Source: an uncultured Desulfomicrobiaceae bacterium
GTDB lineage: Bacteria; Desulfobacterota; Desulfovibrionia; Desulfovibrionales; Desulfomicrobiaceae
DNA length: 64,000 nt
Assembly (NCBI GenBank): GCA_937989665.1
Contig: CALKRN010000009.1
Span: 1 to 64,000, forward strand
Direction of reading: 5' to 3'
The position numbers and the translations under genes were made by a program. The notes under the pieces are model-generated. The model was not told the origin of the DNA, made no database searches, and worked only from the letters and a program-made list of their open reading frames with translations. Shown here in pieces: positions 18,432 to 26,791 of the stretch. The stretch's first letter is position 1, and the number at the start of each line of letters is the position of its first letter.

Positions 18432-19154
18432 TTAGCGGTACTTGGCGTAGAGGCGCAGGTAGAGGTCGCCGCGCCAAGGGCCAAGGCGCCGGCCCAGGCC
18501 CCGCAGGCGGATGGGTTTGCCGAGGCGAAAGTCCCAGGGCAAGGTTATCTCTACGGTGCGTGGTCGCCAGGAGAGGGGGAGGCGGAAGGAAAGCCGGAGG
18601 CGGGAGCCAGGGACAAGCTGGGGCGCAGGCACTTCGAGGCTGTGTTCCACGTCGAGTTGGCTCAGGAGCCAATGGCGCAAGCCTTCTTTCCACGAGGTTG
18701 GGGCCGGTGCTGGCCGGCTCATCTCAGCTGGGCCTTCTTCCACCACACTGTCGCCGGTGCGCAGTTTACGGAAAATCTCTTCAAAAACCTGCTTTGCAAA
18801 GGGGTCGTTTAAGATGTCGCGCAGGATATCTTCATGGCGGACAAAGAACTCGTCTGTGCCTGGAGCGCGATGCCTCTGTTCGGTCTTGGCCTCTTCTTCC
18901 TGATGGATAGTCTCGGCCGAGGAGGTGGGGCGTCCGCTGGCCTGTGCGGTGTGGGTACGCTCCAGGTGGTGTTTGAGGGTGACATAGGCCTCGTTGATGC
19001 GGGCAAAGCGCTCGGCTGCTTTGGGGTCCCCAGGATGAAGGTCTGGATGGTGGCGGAAAGCAAGGCGGCGGTAGGCCGCCTTCACCGCATCGAGTTCGGC
19101 CCCGGGCGCAAGCTCAAGGAGGCGGTAGCATTGGGCCAGGGAAAGGGCGCTCAT
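18432..19154 (-). CDS. J-domain (DnaJ-like) co-chaperone
   Basis: A 240-residue protein with an N-terminal J domain (SLAQCYRLLELAPGAELDAV, then AYRRLAFRHHPDLHPGD with the HPD motif near residue 34 that triggers DnaK ATPase). There is no Gly/Phe region, zinc domain or typical DnaJ C-terminus. Residues 80-140 are charged and 170-240 are Arg/Leu-rich beta-like. It is therefore a specialised (class III) J protein. The ATG at 19154 overlaps the stop of the YkgJ-like gene (ATGA), which suggests a functional pairing. Confidence 0.82.
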   Translation of the reverse strand: MSALSLAQCYRLLELAPGAELDAVKAAYRRLAFRHHPDLHPGDPKAAERFARINEAYVTLKHHLERTHTAQASGRPTSSAETIHQEEEAKTEQRHRAPGTDEFFVRHEDILRDILNDPFAKQVFEEIFRKLRTGDSVVEEGPAEMSRPAPAPTSWKEGLRHWLLSQLDVEHSLEVPAPQLVPGSRLRLSFRLPLSWRPRTVEITLPWDFRLGKPIRLRGLGRRLGPWRGDLYLRLYAKYR

Positions 19155-19600
19155 GCCGGCTCCTCGGGGGGAAGAACGAGGGCCGTCGCCTCGTCGGGCT
19201 GGCCGCGTTTGAGGAGGCCGTGGGCTTGAAGGTAGGCGCGTCCGGCTTCGGCAAAACGGGTATGCCCTCCGCTTGGTTCGATGCCAGGGCAGGCCTCCTG
19301 GGCGAGCTGCCAGCTTACGGGGTCGAGGATATTGCCGCGGAAAAACGGCCAGGCCCGGCATACATCGGGTTTGGCCGGATGGACGCCGCAGCCCACACCG
19401 TCTTGATAAAAGACACAGTAGCCGTCAGCGCGGCTGCGCAACACCCATTTGCTCCCTTGGGGTTGGGCATAGCGCTCGGTCATGGTGGCCTCGTCCAGGC
19501 CAAGGTAGTCCGCCAGGCGCTGGCGTTCTGCTGCCGACACCACAATGCCGCCTTGGCCCTGGCAGCATTGACCACAGCGGTGGCAAACAAAAACTTCCAT
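19151..19600 (-). CDS. YkgJ family cysteine-cluster protein
   Basis: A 149-residue protein of the YkgJ/UPF0153 type. Cys residues lie in CHRCGQCCQGQGG (residues 5-12), YCVFYQDGVGCGVHPAKPD, VCRAWPF and EACPGIE, the set thought to bind a zinc or Fe-S cluster. The start at 19600 follows CAAAGGAG. It is translationally coupled to the J-domain gene. Its function is unknown; members are proposed to bind metal. Confidence 0.88.
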   Translation of the reverse strand: MEVFVCHRCGQCCQGQGGIVVSAAERQRLADYLGLDEATMTERYAQPQGSKWVLRSRADGYCVFYQDGVGCGVHPAKPDVCRAWPFFRGNILDPVSWQLAQEACPGIEPSGGHTRFAEAGRAYLQAHGLLKRGQPDEATALVLPPEEPA

Positions 19601-19724
19601 AGACACTCCTTTGTGGCGTCGAAGGGTGTTGCCCTGGGCTTCAAGCATAGCCGCGATGCTTTGGCAAGCCGGGCTTGACCGTGCTCAAGTCTCCCAGGTA
19701 GCGGCGTTGTCTCACGAGGTGCCT

Positions 19725-20756
19725 ATGGAACGACTCTCTCCTGCCGCGGCGCAGTATTTGTGGGACATGCACGATGTTTTTAGTCTCGGCCGATTGGCGC
19801 ATGAGCGGCGCATGGCGCTGCATCCTGCGCCTATCGTGACGTATATTGTCGATCGTAATATCAATTATACCAATATTTGTTCCTGCGGATGCCGTTTTTG
19901 CGCCTTTTTTCGTCCACCAGGCCATGCTGATGGCTATGTGCTCTCCATGGAGAGTTTACTTCATAAAATTGAGGAGACCGTTGCTCTTGGCGGATACCAG
20001 ATTTTACTCCAAGGCGGCATGCATCCCGATCTCCCGTTATCCTGGTATGAATCCATGCTGCGCAACATTAAATCCGCCTTCCCGCAGATTGCAGTACATG
20101 GATTTTCCCCTCCAGAAATTTGGTTTTTGGCCGAGCAGGAGGGACGCTCTGTGGCCGTTGTCCTGGAACGTTTGCGAGCCGCGGGCCTTGACTCCATGCC
20201 AGGTGGTGGGGCGGAGATCTTGGTGGATGTGGTGCGCCGTCGGATTTCGCCGCGCAAATGTACAGCAGACCAATGGCTGGAGGTCATGGCGGTGGCGCAT
20301 AAGCTCGGGATGCGGACGACGGCCACGATGATGTTCGGGGTGGGAGAGAGTCTCGGGGAGCGGCTGGAACATCTTGAACGGTTGCGGGCCTTGCAGGATC
20401 AGACGGGTGGGTTCACCGCCTTTATCCCTTGGACCTTCCAACCTAAACAGACCCAGCTGGCGGAGATGGTCGAGGTGTCAGCGCACGAGTATCTCAAAAT
20501 GCTGGCCTTAAGCCGTCTCTATCTCGATAATTTCCCAAATATCCAGGCATCATGGGTGACGCAAGGTCCACACATTGGTCAGCTCGCCCTCTTTTGGGGG
20601 GCTAATGATTTTGGTTCTACCATGATTGAAGAAAATGTTGTCGCTGCTACTGGTGTGCATTTCCAGCTTTATGAAGCTGAATTGCGATCTTTGATAGAAC
20701 GTGCCGGATTTATTCCAAGACGTCGAACCATGGATTATACCATTATCGAGGAATGA
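19725..20756 (+). CDS. mqnC: Cyclic dehypoxanthinyl futalosine synthase
   Basis: A 343-residue radical-SAM enzyme of the futalosine menaquinone pathway, which cyclises dehypoxanthine futalosine. It shows VTYIVDRNINYTNICSCGCR followed by FCAFF (CxxxCxxC), GGYQILLQGGMHPDLPLSW, SMPGGGAEILVDVVR and GFTAFIPWTFQPKQT. The ATG at 19725 (after CGAGGT) starts MERLSPAAAQYLW, matching family N-termini. An in-frame ATG at 19656 would add 23 residues. Other mqn genes are not in the window. The M24 peptidase ATG follows one base after the stop. Confidence 0.93.
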   Translation: MERLSPAAAQYLWDMHDVFSLGRLAHERRMALHPAPIVTYIVDRNINYTNICSCGCRFCAFFRPPGHADGYVLSMESLLHKIEETVALGGYQILLQGGMHPDLPLSWYESMLRNIKSAFPQIAVHGFSPPEIWFLAEQEGRSVAVVLERLRAAGLDSMPGGGAEILVDVVRRRISPRKCTADQWLEVMAVAHKLGMRTTATMMFGVGESLGERLEHLERLRALQDQTGGFTAFIPWTFQPKQTQLAEMVEVSAHEYLKMLALSRLYLDNFPNIQASWVTQGPHIGQLALFWGANDFGSTMIEENVVAATGVHFQLYEAELRSLIERAGFIPRRRTMDYTIIEE

Positions 20757-20757
20757 T

Positions 20758-21984
20758 ATGCATTTTTTACCATTAGAACGATTACCAGAGGAGGAGTCTC
20801 GCGTCCGCCTAGATCGGCTTCGTTCTCTGTTACGTCGTGACTATACCCATCTCGATGGCCTTCTCGTTTTCTCCAGGATCAACCTTTACTATCTGACAGG
20901 GACTTTGATCCATGGTGTTGCTTGGATTCCTCAGGAAGGGACCCCAGTATTGCTTTGCCGCCGCGGTGTGGAGCGGGCCTGGCTTGAGTCGCCGTGGGAA
21001 CACATCGTGGAGTTCAAGTCATTCTCTCAGATGGAAGACCTCTTGCGGGCGGCAGGCTCCCCTTTGGGAAGTCGTGTGGGGGCGGAGATGCAGGGACTGT
21101 CCTGGTCCATGGGCGAGGTCTTGCGCCAAAAGCTTCCCCACGTTCAGTTCGAAGCTGCCGATGGCGCCCTGGCCCGAGCCCGGGCGGTGAAAACACCATG
21201 GGAACTGGCGAAAATGCGCCTTGCGGGCGAACGCCATGCTCGCGCCCTCACCGAGGATCTGCCGGAGCGTATCCATCCGGGGATGAGCGAATGGGCCATT
21301 GCCCAGGCGGTGTGGCAGGTATTCTTTGCCCGTGGCCATCAAGGTCATATGCGCATGCAGGCCCAAGGAGAGGAGATTTTCCTTGGGCATGTGAGTGCTG
21401 GGGATTCGGGAAACTACCCCAGTGCCTTCAATGGGCCGCTGGGGCTGCGGGGGATGCATCCGGCAGTACCGTTTATGGGGTATGCAGGGGCTATTTGGCA
21501 AGAAGACCAACCTTTGACCGTGGATTGCGGCTTTTGCCTCGAGGGCTATCACACGGATAAAACCCAAGTGTATTGGGCGTCGTCCTCCGGAGTCCCGGAA
21601 GTGGCGCAACGAGCCCAGGAACTATGCGAAACGATCCAGATGGAGCTTGCTGCTCGTCTCGTTCCAGGGGCTGTGCCGGCAGACCTGTACCGCGTGGCGG
21701 TGCAGCAGGCCTTGCGGGCCGGTTTGGGGGAGGGGTTCATGGGCCTTGGTCGGGGAAAGGTCGGCTTTCTCGGGCACGGCATTGGTTTGGCCGTGGATGA
21801 GTGGCCGGTGGTGGCCCCAGGATTCGACGAACCCCTCCAGGAAGGGATGACCCTCGCCCTGGAGCCCAAAATTGGCATCCCCGGCCTTGGAATGGTGGGC
21901 GTTGAAGATACCTTTGTCGTGACAGCCAGCGGTGGACAACGGCTTACTGGGACATCCATCGGTCCCGTGTATCTGAATGAATAA
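20758..21984 (+). CDS. M24-family Xaa-Pro peptidase
   Basis: A 408-residue pita-bread metallopeptidase. The N-terminal creatinase-like domain (about 1-150) includes DGLLVFSRINLYYLTG. In the catalytic domain the five metal ligands can be placed: Asp in TVDCGFCLEGY, Asp in HTDKTQVYW, His in FLGHGIGLAVDEWP, Glu in LALEPKIGIPG and Glu in GVEDTFVV. It should cleave residues next to proline or process a small peptide in the cytoplasm. It is separated from mqnC by one base, so it is co-transcribed; no pathway link is obvious. Confidence 0.9.
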   Translation: MHFLPLERLPEEESRVRLDRLRSLLRRDYTHLDGLLVFSRINLYYLTGTLIHGVAWIPQEGTPVLLCRRGVERAWLESPWEHIVEFKSFSQMEDLLRAAGSPLGSRVGAEMQGLSWSMGEVLRQKLPHVQFEAADGALARARAVKTPWELAKMRLAGERHARALTEDLPERIHPGMSEWAIAQAVWQVFFARGHQGHMRMQAQGEEIFLGHVSAGDSGNYPSAFNGPLGLRGMHPAVPFMGYAGAIWQEDQPLTVDCGFCLEGYHTDKTQVYWASSSGVPEVAQRAQELCETIQMELAARLVPGAVPADLYRVAVQQALRAGLGEGFMGLGRGKVGFLGHGIGLAVDEWPVVAPGFDEPLQEGMTLALEPKIGIPGLGMVGVEDTFVVTASGGQRLTGTSIGPVYLNE

Positions 21985-22013
21985 AGGTTCTTTTCGAATG
22001 GCAAGGAGAATGT

Positions 22014-22640
22014 ATGTCTCGACTTTGGCTCATCGATGCTGGCTACATGTTTAATGCTCGTCATAGTGTCCGGCCGGGTTATGAATTTAGTTATCTCAAA
22101 TTGCGTCAATATTTAGAGCATAGTGGAGATATTTGGCGCGCCTACTATCTCAATGCCAGCCCAAATCCTCCAAGCGATGCACAAGATAGCTTCCATCGAT
22201 GGCTTCGCAGTGGTCCACCACATGGTCCAAAAATTATTACGAAAATTTATCCGTTACGCCAGCAGCGGGCGGATAAAGCCTATTGTGAGGAATGTGGGCA
22301 AAAAGTCCAGCTTCGCTGCCAGCATCAGCTAGAAAATGGACCTACTCATCGAGTTTATAACGAGATTCAAAAAGGTGTTGATGTTGGTATTGCTTCATTG
22401 GCATTAATTCTTGCTCCTCATTATGAGACATTGCTGTTATCTTCTGGTGATGCGGACTTGGCTGATGTGGTGGATTATTTAGGTGCAAATGGGAAACGTA
22501 TCGAGCTAGTTGTTTTTCGGGAAGGAGTTTCATCGGAATTACAGTGCCGGACGGATGCCATTTATTGGCTTAATGATATCGCTGATGAACTGGAAAATAT
22601 TCGCGACGACGAACGGGGCTGCAGTATCGCGGAGGACTAA
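22014..22640 (+). CDS. NYN-domain (LabA/DUF88-like) putative ribonuclease with zinc-ribbon-like insert
   Basis: A 208-residue protein of the NYN/PIN-like nuclease fold. Predicted acidic metal ligands are in LWLIDAGYMFNAR (Asp8), IQKGVDVGIASLAL and LLSSGDADLADVVDYLGANG. Between strands it carries YCEECGQKVQLRC, a CxxC-x6-C cluster (a His follows, RCQH) that may bind zinc. Members probably cut RNA. Codon usage is clearly richer in A/T than the neighbours (many TTA, ATT, AAT and GAT codons), suggesting recent acquisition. It sits alone after the M24 gene. Confidence 0.82.
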   Translation: MSRLWLIDAGYMFNARHSVRPGYEFSYLKLRQYLEHSGDIWRAYYLNASPNPPSDAQDSFHRWLRSGPPHGPKIITKIYPLRQQRADKAYCEECGQKVQLRCQHQLENGPTHRVYNEIQKGVDVGIASLALILAPHYETLLLSSGDADLADVVDYLGANGKRIELVVFREGVSSELQCRTDAIYWLNDIADELENIRDDERGCSIAED

Positions 22641-22772
22641 GGCGTGCTCCTGCGTTGTTTGCGATCGGTGCGCCCCCAGCAGAACTGCTACGGAAAATCA
22701 TTTCGTGGATGTAAGGCTGTGTTTTGGGGCCCAGATCAACGGGGCGTCTGGCTTATGCGTCGGCTTTGACGC

Positions 22773-24581
22773 TCAGTCTTGAGGCTGAGAACGCTGGGAT
22801 GGTCCCCATTCCTCGGCTAGGGCGCGCTCCAAGGTGGTGGCGGTGAAGAGGTCACGCAGGATGAGGGGCGCGTTGGGGCGATGAGGAGAGAAAATGGCCA
22901 CGAGGGGGATGGAGCGGGCACCGAGGGCAGAGAGCAGGGCCATGCGTTCCGCGTCCTCGTGAGTCAAGTCAACGCGGATAAGGACCGCTGCGTAGCGTTG
23001 GGCAATGCGGGCGCTGGCCTTTGGCGTGAGCACTGTTTTTTCGAGGAATTTGCAGTTGGGGCACCAGTCGGCGGTAAAGTCGAGGAGGAGGGGGGTTGTG
23101 TGGCGCAGTTCCTCGAAGCGTTGCCGGTCAAAGGGCTGCCATGGGTCGGGCTGAGTGTCAGGGATAAGAAAACCCCAGATGCCCAGGACCACGAGCGCTG
23201 TGGCGACGGTGCGCCAGATGAGGCGGATTAGAGGCGGTTGGGAAAGGGATGCCCAACGCCCCCAAATCCAGGCACTGAGGGCAAGGACCCAAAGAAAGAT
23301 GAGGGTGGGAAAGAGTTGGGCCTCGGGGAGCAGCCCTAGGAGATAGATGGCCGTGCCGCTGAGAAAAAAGCCGAGGCCTGTCTCCAAGTACCCCATCCAT
23401 GCCCCGGGACGGGGGAAATAGCACACCAATGCAGGGGCTGCGGCGAGCACGAGGTAGGGCGTACTCATACCAACACCCACACACAAAAGCACCGCAATGA
23501 TGATAAGTGGTGGTTGGAGGAGGGCCCAGGCGAGGACCCCGCCGAGAAAAGGGCCACTGCACGGCGTGGCCAGTAGTGTGGCCAAAAGACCGGTAGTAAA
23601 GGCGTGCAGAGGACCAGTGCTGGTCTGCGGCTTGGCTTTGAGGTCGATAAGCGGCAAATCCAGGAGGCCAAAGAGGCTGAGGGCCAAAAGCATCACCACC
23701 GCCGTCAGGGCCGTCACCGCGGTGGGGCTTTGGAAGATTTGCCCCCAAGCCATGCCAGTGGCGCCGATGAGCAAGGCAAGAAAGCCAAAGAACGAGATGA
23801 TTCCAGCGGCAAAGGCAAGGTTGTGGGAGCGGAAGGCGCTTATGGAGCATTGATCCACGGTGGCTGGGAGCATGCCACGCAACTTCAATCCGATGACCGG
23901 CAGAACACAGGGCATGATATTGAGAATAATGCCTGCCAGAAACGCCAGGGGCATGGCTTTGGCAAGGGAACGCACCTCAAGTCCTGGGTCGAAGACACGA
24001 ACGGCAAAGGCGGGGGCTGCTTCGGTAGGGGGCGATGTCTGGGGCGCCAAAGCGGAGGGAAGGGTGCTCGCCTCGGGGTGGGCCTTACGGAGTTGCGGCC
24101 ACCAGGGCCGCGTCTCGGCTGGGGACGCGGCTGCCCACGCAGCAGCATCGATGGTGGTGCGAAGGGTTTGCCGGATAGGCTGACAGGTGGAGGCAGAGCA
24201 GAGAAGGGCATGAATGGTTACCACCAGTTCCCCCTGGTTTGCGGGCAAGGGGAGGAAGATGGGCGTGGGGCCAGAGTAGAGGCGAGCGGTGCCCCCTGGC
24301 GAGAGGGGGTCGGGTTTGGACTCCCCAGGGGGATAAAGCGGGGCAAGGAGCGTGTCTCCGAGACGGGCTTCCACACGGGTGGGGAAGCCGCTCGACCCTG
24401 GTGTATTGGCATAGGCATGCCAACCGGGGTGCGGGGTGAGGAGAAGGACAGCAAAATCGCCTTCCTGAGCCTTCACGAGGCTGAGGTCCACGTCCACGGG
24501 CTCGTTGGCTGCCATGGCCCTCCCCATGATGCCGAGGATACAAAGCAAGAGAAGAACAGTCCTAACGATACGATGCACCAT
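22773..24581 (-). CDS. dsbD: DsbD-type thiol:disulfide interchange protein
   Basis: A 602-residue inner-membrane reductase that passes electrons from cytoplasmic thioredoxin to the periplasm. After a signal peptide comes an N-terminal beta domain (about 25-180) with Cys in LLCSASTCQ. A DsbD membrane domain follows, about eight helices, with Cys in NIMPCVLPVIGLKL and LATPCSGPFLGGVL. The C-terminal thioredoxin domain has FTADWCPNCKFLEK. The ATG at 24581 lies only two bases after GGGAGG; the next codon, GTG at 24578, is better spaced and may be the true start. A tRNA-Lys is divergent upstream. Confidence 0.92.
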   Translation of the reverse strand: MVHRIVRTVLLLLCILGIMGRAMAANEPVDVDLSLVKAQEGDFAVLLLTPHPGWHAYANTPGSSGFPTRVEARLGDTLLAPLYPPGESKPDPLSPGGTARLYSGPTPIFLPLPANQGELVVTIHALLCSASTCQPIRQTLRTTIDAAAWAAASPAETRPWWPQLRKAHPEASTLPSALAPQTSPPTEAAPAFAVRVFDPGLEVRSLAKAMPLAFLAGIILNIMPCVLPVIGLKLRGMLPATVDQCSISAFRSHNLAFAAGIISFFGFLALLIGATGMAWGQIFQSPTAVTALTAVVMLLALSLFGLLDLPLIDLKAKPQTSTGPLHAFTTGLLATLLATPCSGPFLGGVLAWALLQPPLIIIAVLLCVGVGMSTPYLVLAAAPALVCYFPRPGAWMGYLETGLGFFLSGTAIYLLGLLPEAQLFPTLIFLWVLALSAWIWGRWASLSQPPLIRLIWRTVATALVVLGIWGFLIPDTQPDPWQPFDRQRFEELRHTTPLLLDFTADWCPNCKFLEKTVLTPKASARIAQRYAAVLIRVDLTHEDAERMALLSALGARSIPLVAIFSPHRPNAPLILRDLFTATTLERALAEEWGPSQRSQPQD

Positions 24582-24640
24582 GACCTCCCAGGGCGTTCGT
24601 AGGGCGAGACCTGCCCTCCAGCAAGAGGCAAAAAAAGGAG

Positions 24641-24669
24641 TTGACACCTTTTCCCCCGCTTTCTTAAAG
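24641..24669 (+). promoter_or_regulatory. Sigma-70 promoter of tRNA-Lys
   Basis: A consensus -35, TTGACA (24641-24646), and a -10, TTAAAG (24664-24669), are spaced by 17 bases. The tRNA begins 16 bases downstream. Confidence 0.7.
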
Positions 24670-24685
24670 ACGGCTTCCGTTCTGC

Positions 24686-24761
24686 GGGCCACTAGCTCAA
24701 TTGGTAGAGCATCTGACTCTTAATCAGCAGGTTCAAGGTTCGATTCCTTGGTGGCCCACCA
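24686..24761 (+). tRNA. tRNA-Lys (anticodon CTT)
   Basis: Acceptor GGGCCAC (24686-24692) pairs with GTGGCCC (24751-24757). The D arm is AGCTCAATTGGTAGAGC. The anticodon loop CTCTTAA has CTT at 24719-24721. The T arm contains GGTTCGATTCC. CCA is encoded (24759-24761). Confidence 0.97.
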
Positions 24762-24773
24762 GCACGACCGTCC

Positions 24774-24812
24774 AACGCCCCTCTCGCTTCCGCGGGAGGG
24801 GCGTTTGCCTTC
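24774..24812 (+). terminator. Terminator after tRNA-Lys
   Basis: AACGCCCCTC (24774-24783) pairs with GAGGGGCGTT (24796-24805), followed by TGCCTTCT. The stem is strong and the T content modest. Confidence 0.75.
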
Positions 24813-25161
24813 TGTGTTGGTTCTCAAAATCTCCATGAGCCCTCGCGCCCGTTGAAGGGGGGCGATTGCCTTGGGCGCTCTGGGGCCTCTTGGCTTCAGG
24901 GGGCCGCGGCGAGGCTTCCCCAGGCGGTTGGGCGCAACGAAGCGCCCCGTTGCTTGCCGGGCTCTTTCTCCTGTGGGGCCATTTGCCGGGCAGGACGTGG
25001 TGCCAGCCATGCGGTGCACGTTCGCGAATATCGTCCCCTTCATCGGCTGCGCCACCTTGCGTCCGAACATCTCGCACATGGGCCCACACCCGCCAGCATC
25101 GTGTCCTTCCCCGGTGCATCCTGTGGCATGGCAGGGCGCTCCTTTGCGAAGAGTTTCGCTT

Positions 25162-25177
25162 TGGCCTGACCTTTGCT
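25162..25177 (+). promoter_or_regulatory. Sigma-54 promoter of the flgF operon
   Basis: TGGCCTGACCTTTGCT matches the -24/-12 consensus TGGCACG-N4-TTGCW at all but two defined positions and keeps the invariant GG-N10-GC spacing. The predicted start of transcription is near 25188, and flgF begins at 25206. Sigma-54 control of rod and hook genes is known in many polar flagellates. Confidence 0.75.
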
Positions 25178-25205
25178 TTTTCTCGGGCATCAAGGAGCGT
25201 GCACC

Positions 25206-25985
25206 ATGCAAAACAGTAGCTATAGCGCCCTATTCGGGGCCCTGACCCAAGAGCGGCGTCTGGACGTCATCGCCAACAATCTGGCCAATGTGAATACCGC
25301 GGGCTTTAAAGGCGATCGCCTGGCCTTTCAGGATACCTTCCGCCGCTATGCCCATGATCTCAAAAATCCCAATTATTCCGTGCGGGAACAAGTGGCTTGG
25401 CCGCGGAGTTTTGTCCTTGCCCAACCGCGCATCGCCGAACGCGTCATCGATTTGACGCCAGGGCCCTTGGAGACCACGGGCAATCCTCTGGACCTCGCCT
25501 TGGCCGGGGACGGCTTTTTCCGGCTTCAAGGCCCGGAAGGAGAGGTGCTTTCTCGGGGGGGGAGCTTTCTCGTTTCCCCTCAGGGGTTCGTGGTGGACCC
25601 GCAGGGTCGTCGGCTTCTTGGCGAAGGAGGACCCATCCAGATCCCGGAAGGGACGCGGAGTGTTGTCATCACGAGCGATGGTCTGGTGAACGCAGACAAT
25701 GCCCCCGTGGACCGCATTGCCGTCGTACGGGTAGAAGACCCCAAGGTCTTGGAAAAGGTAGGCACGAATGCCCTGCGCATTCGGCCAGACAGTGGGGCCG
25801 CCCCGGTGCCTGCCGGGGATACGGAGGTGATCCAAGGGGCGGTGGAGAAACCCAATGTGGAGGTAGTAACAGAGATGGTGAATATGATCGAGACGATGCG
25901 TGCCTACGAGGCCTACCAGAAGATCATCACCGGCACCTTTGACCAAGATAGAAAACTCATCACCGAGGTGGGCGCTCCGCGCTAG
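25206..25985 (+). CDS. flgF: Flagellar proximal rod protein FlgF
   Basis: A 259-residue rod protein of the flagellar axial family. The N-terminal RRLDVIANNLANVNTAGFKG is the shared rod/hook motif. LALAGDGFFRLQGPEGEVLS precedes the central domain, and the C-terminal NVEVVTEMVNMIETMRAYEA forms the coiled-coil partner. It is exported by the flagellar type III system and forms part of the periplasmic rod. First gene of the sigma-54-preceded operon; the ATG follows CAAGGAG. flgG follows 15 bases later, as in other flagellates. Confidence 0.95.
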   Translation: MQNSSYSALFGALTQERRLDVIANNLANVNTAGFKGDRLAFQDTFRRYAHDLKNPNYSVREQVAWPRSFVLAQPRIAERVIDLTPGPLETTGNPLDLALAGDGFFRLQGPEGEVLSRGGSFLVSPQGFVVDPQGRRLLGEGGPIQIPEGTRSVVITSDGLVNADNAPVDRIAVVRVEDPKVLEKVGTNALRIRPDSGAAPVPAGDTEVIQGAVEKPNVEVVTEMVNMIETMRAYEAYQKIITGTFDQDRKLITEVGAPR

Positions 25986-26000
25986 CCCAAGGAGGAATCT

Positions 26001-26783
26001 ATGATTCGCGCTCTGTGGACCGCGGCCTCGGGGATGGTCGCTCAGCAGATGAACCTCGATGTCACGTCCAATAACTTGGCCAACGTCAACACCACCGGCT
26101 TTAAGAAAAACCGCGCCGAGTTTGAGGACCTCATGTATCAAAATCTCAAGATTGCCGGGACCCTCAACCAAAACGGAGAGCAACTCCCGGTGGGGGTGCA
26201 AATTGGTCTGGGGGTTCGGCCTGTGGCGGTGCACAAGATTTTCTCCCAAGGCGATTTCCAAAATACCGGCAACCAACTGGACCTCGTCATTGAAGGAGAA
26301 GGGTTTTTCCGCGTCGATAAAGGCGGAGAGATTGCCTATACCCGCAGCGGCGCCTTTAAACTCAATAGCAACGGGGTGATCGTAACGGCCAATGGTTACC
26401 CCCTGCAGCCGACCTTTACCGTACCCCAAGATACTCAGAACATCATCATCACCGAGGACGGGCATCTCACTTGTGTGGATAAAAATGGCACGACCTTGGC
26501 CGAGACGGACATCCCGGTGTACACCTTCGTCAATCCTGCGGGCTTGAAGGCCATTGGCCGCAATCTTTTCTACCAAACCGACGCCTCCGGCGAGGCCATT
26601 GAGAATGTCCCTGGGCAAGGCAATGCCGGGACATTGGCGCAAGGATTTTTGGAGATGTCCAACGTGGAGATCGTGGAGGAGATGGTGAACATGATCGTCG
26701 GCCAGCGGGCCTATGAGGCCAACTCCAAGGCCATTACCACGGCCGACTCCCTGCTTCAGATCGCCAATCAAGTGAAGCGCTAG
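26001..26783 (+). CDS. flgG: Flagellar distal rod protein FlgG
   Basis: A 260-residue protein beginning MIRALWTAASGMVAQQMNLD, with VTSNNLANVNTTGFKKNRAE, GDFQNTGNQLDLVIEGEGFF and the C-terminal SNVEIVEEMVNMIVGQRAYE. These and the canonical length identify the distal rod protein that passes through the L and P rings. AAGGAGG lies before its ATG, and flgA follows 8 bases after its stop. Confidence 0.97.
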   Translation: MIRALWTAASGMVAQQMNLDVTSNNLANVNTTGFKKNRAEFEDLMYQNLKIAGTLNQNGEQLPVGVQIGLGVRPVAVHKIFSQGDFQNTGNQLDLVIEGEGFFRVDKGGEIAYTRSGAFKLNSNGVIVTANGYPLQPTFTVPQDTQNIIITEDGHLTCVDKNGTTLAETDIPVYTFVNPAGLKAIGRNLFYQTDASGEAIENVPGQGNAGTLAQGFLEMSNVEIVEEMVNMIVGQRAYEANSKAITTADSLLQIANQVKR

Positions 26784-26791
26784 GAGGACCT

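Larger units (their letters stand above)
24762..25205. other. Intergenic region between tRNA-Lys and flgF
   Basis: After the tRNA terminator, about 350 bases hold no gene I can support. Open frames exist on both strands but show no recognisable domain and no ribosome site. Close to flgF lies a sigma-54-type promoter at 25162-25177. Flagellar sigma-54 activators usually bind upstream of such a site, so this stretch may hold enhancer sites, but I could not identify them. Confidence 0.5.

Noticed and set aside
25134-25147. A second GG-N10-GC sequence upstream of flgF
   Set aside because: The spacing is right but the -24 box (AGGGCG) lacks the TGGC core; the site at 25162 is far better.
24720-25211. 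163-codon minus-strand frame before flgF
   Set aside because: It runs through the tRNA-Lys gene, its terminator and the flgF start; no family resemblance.
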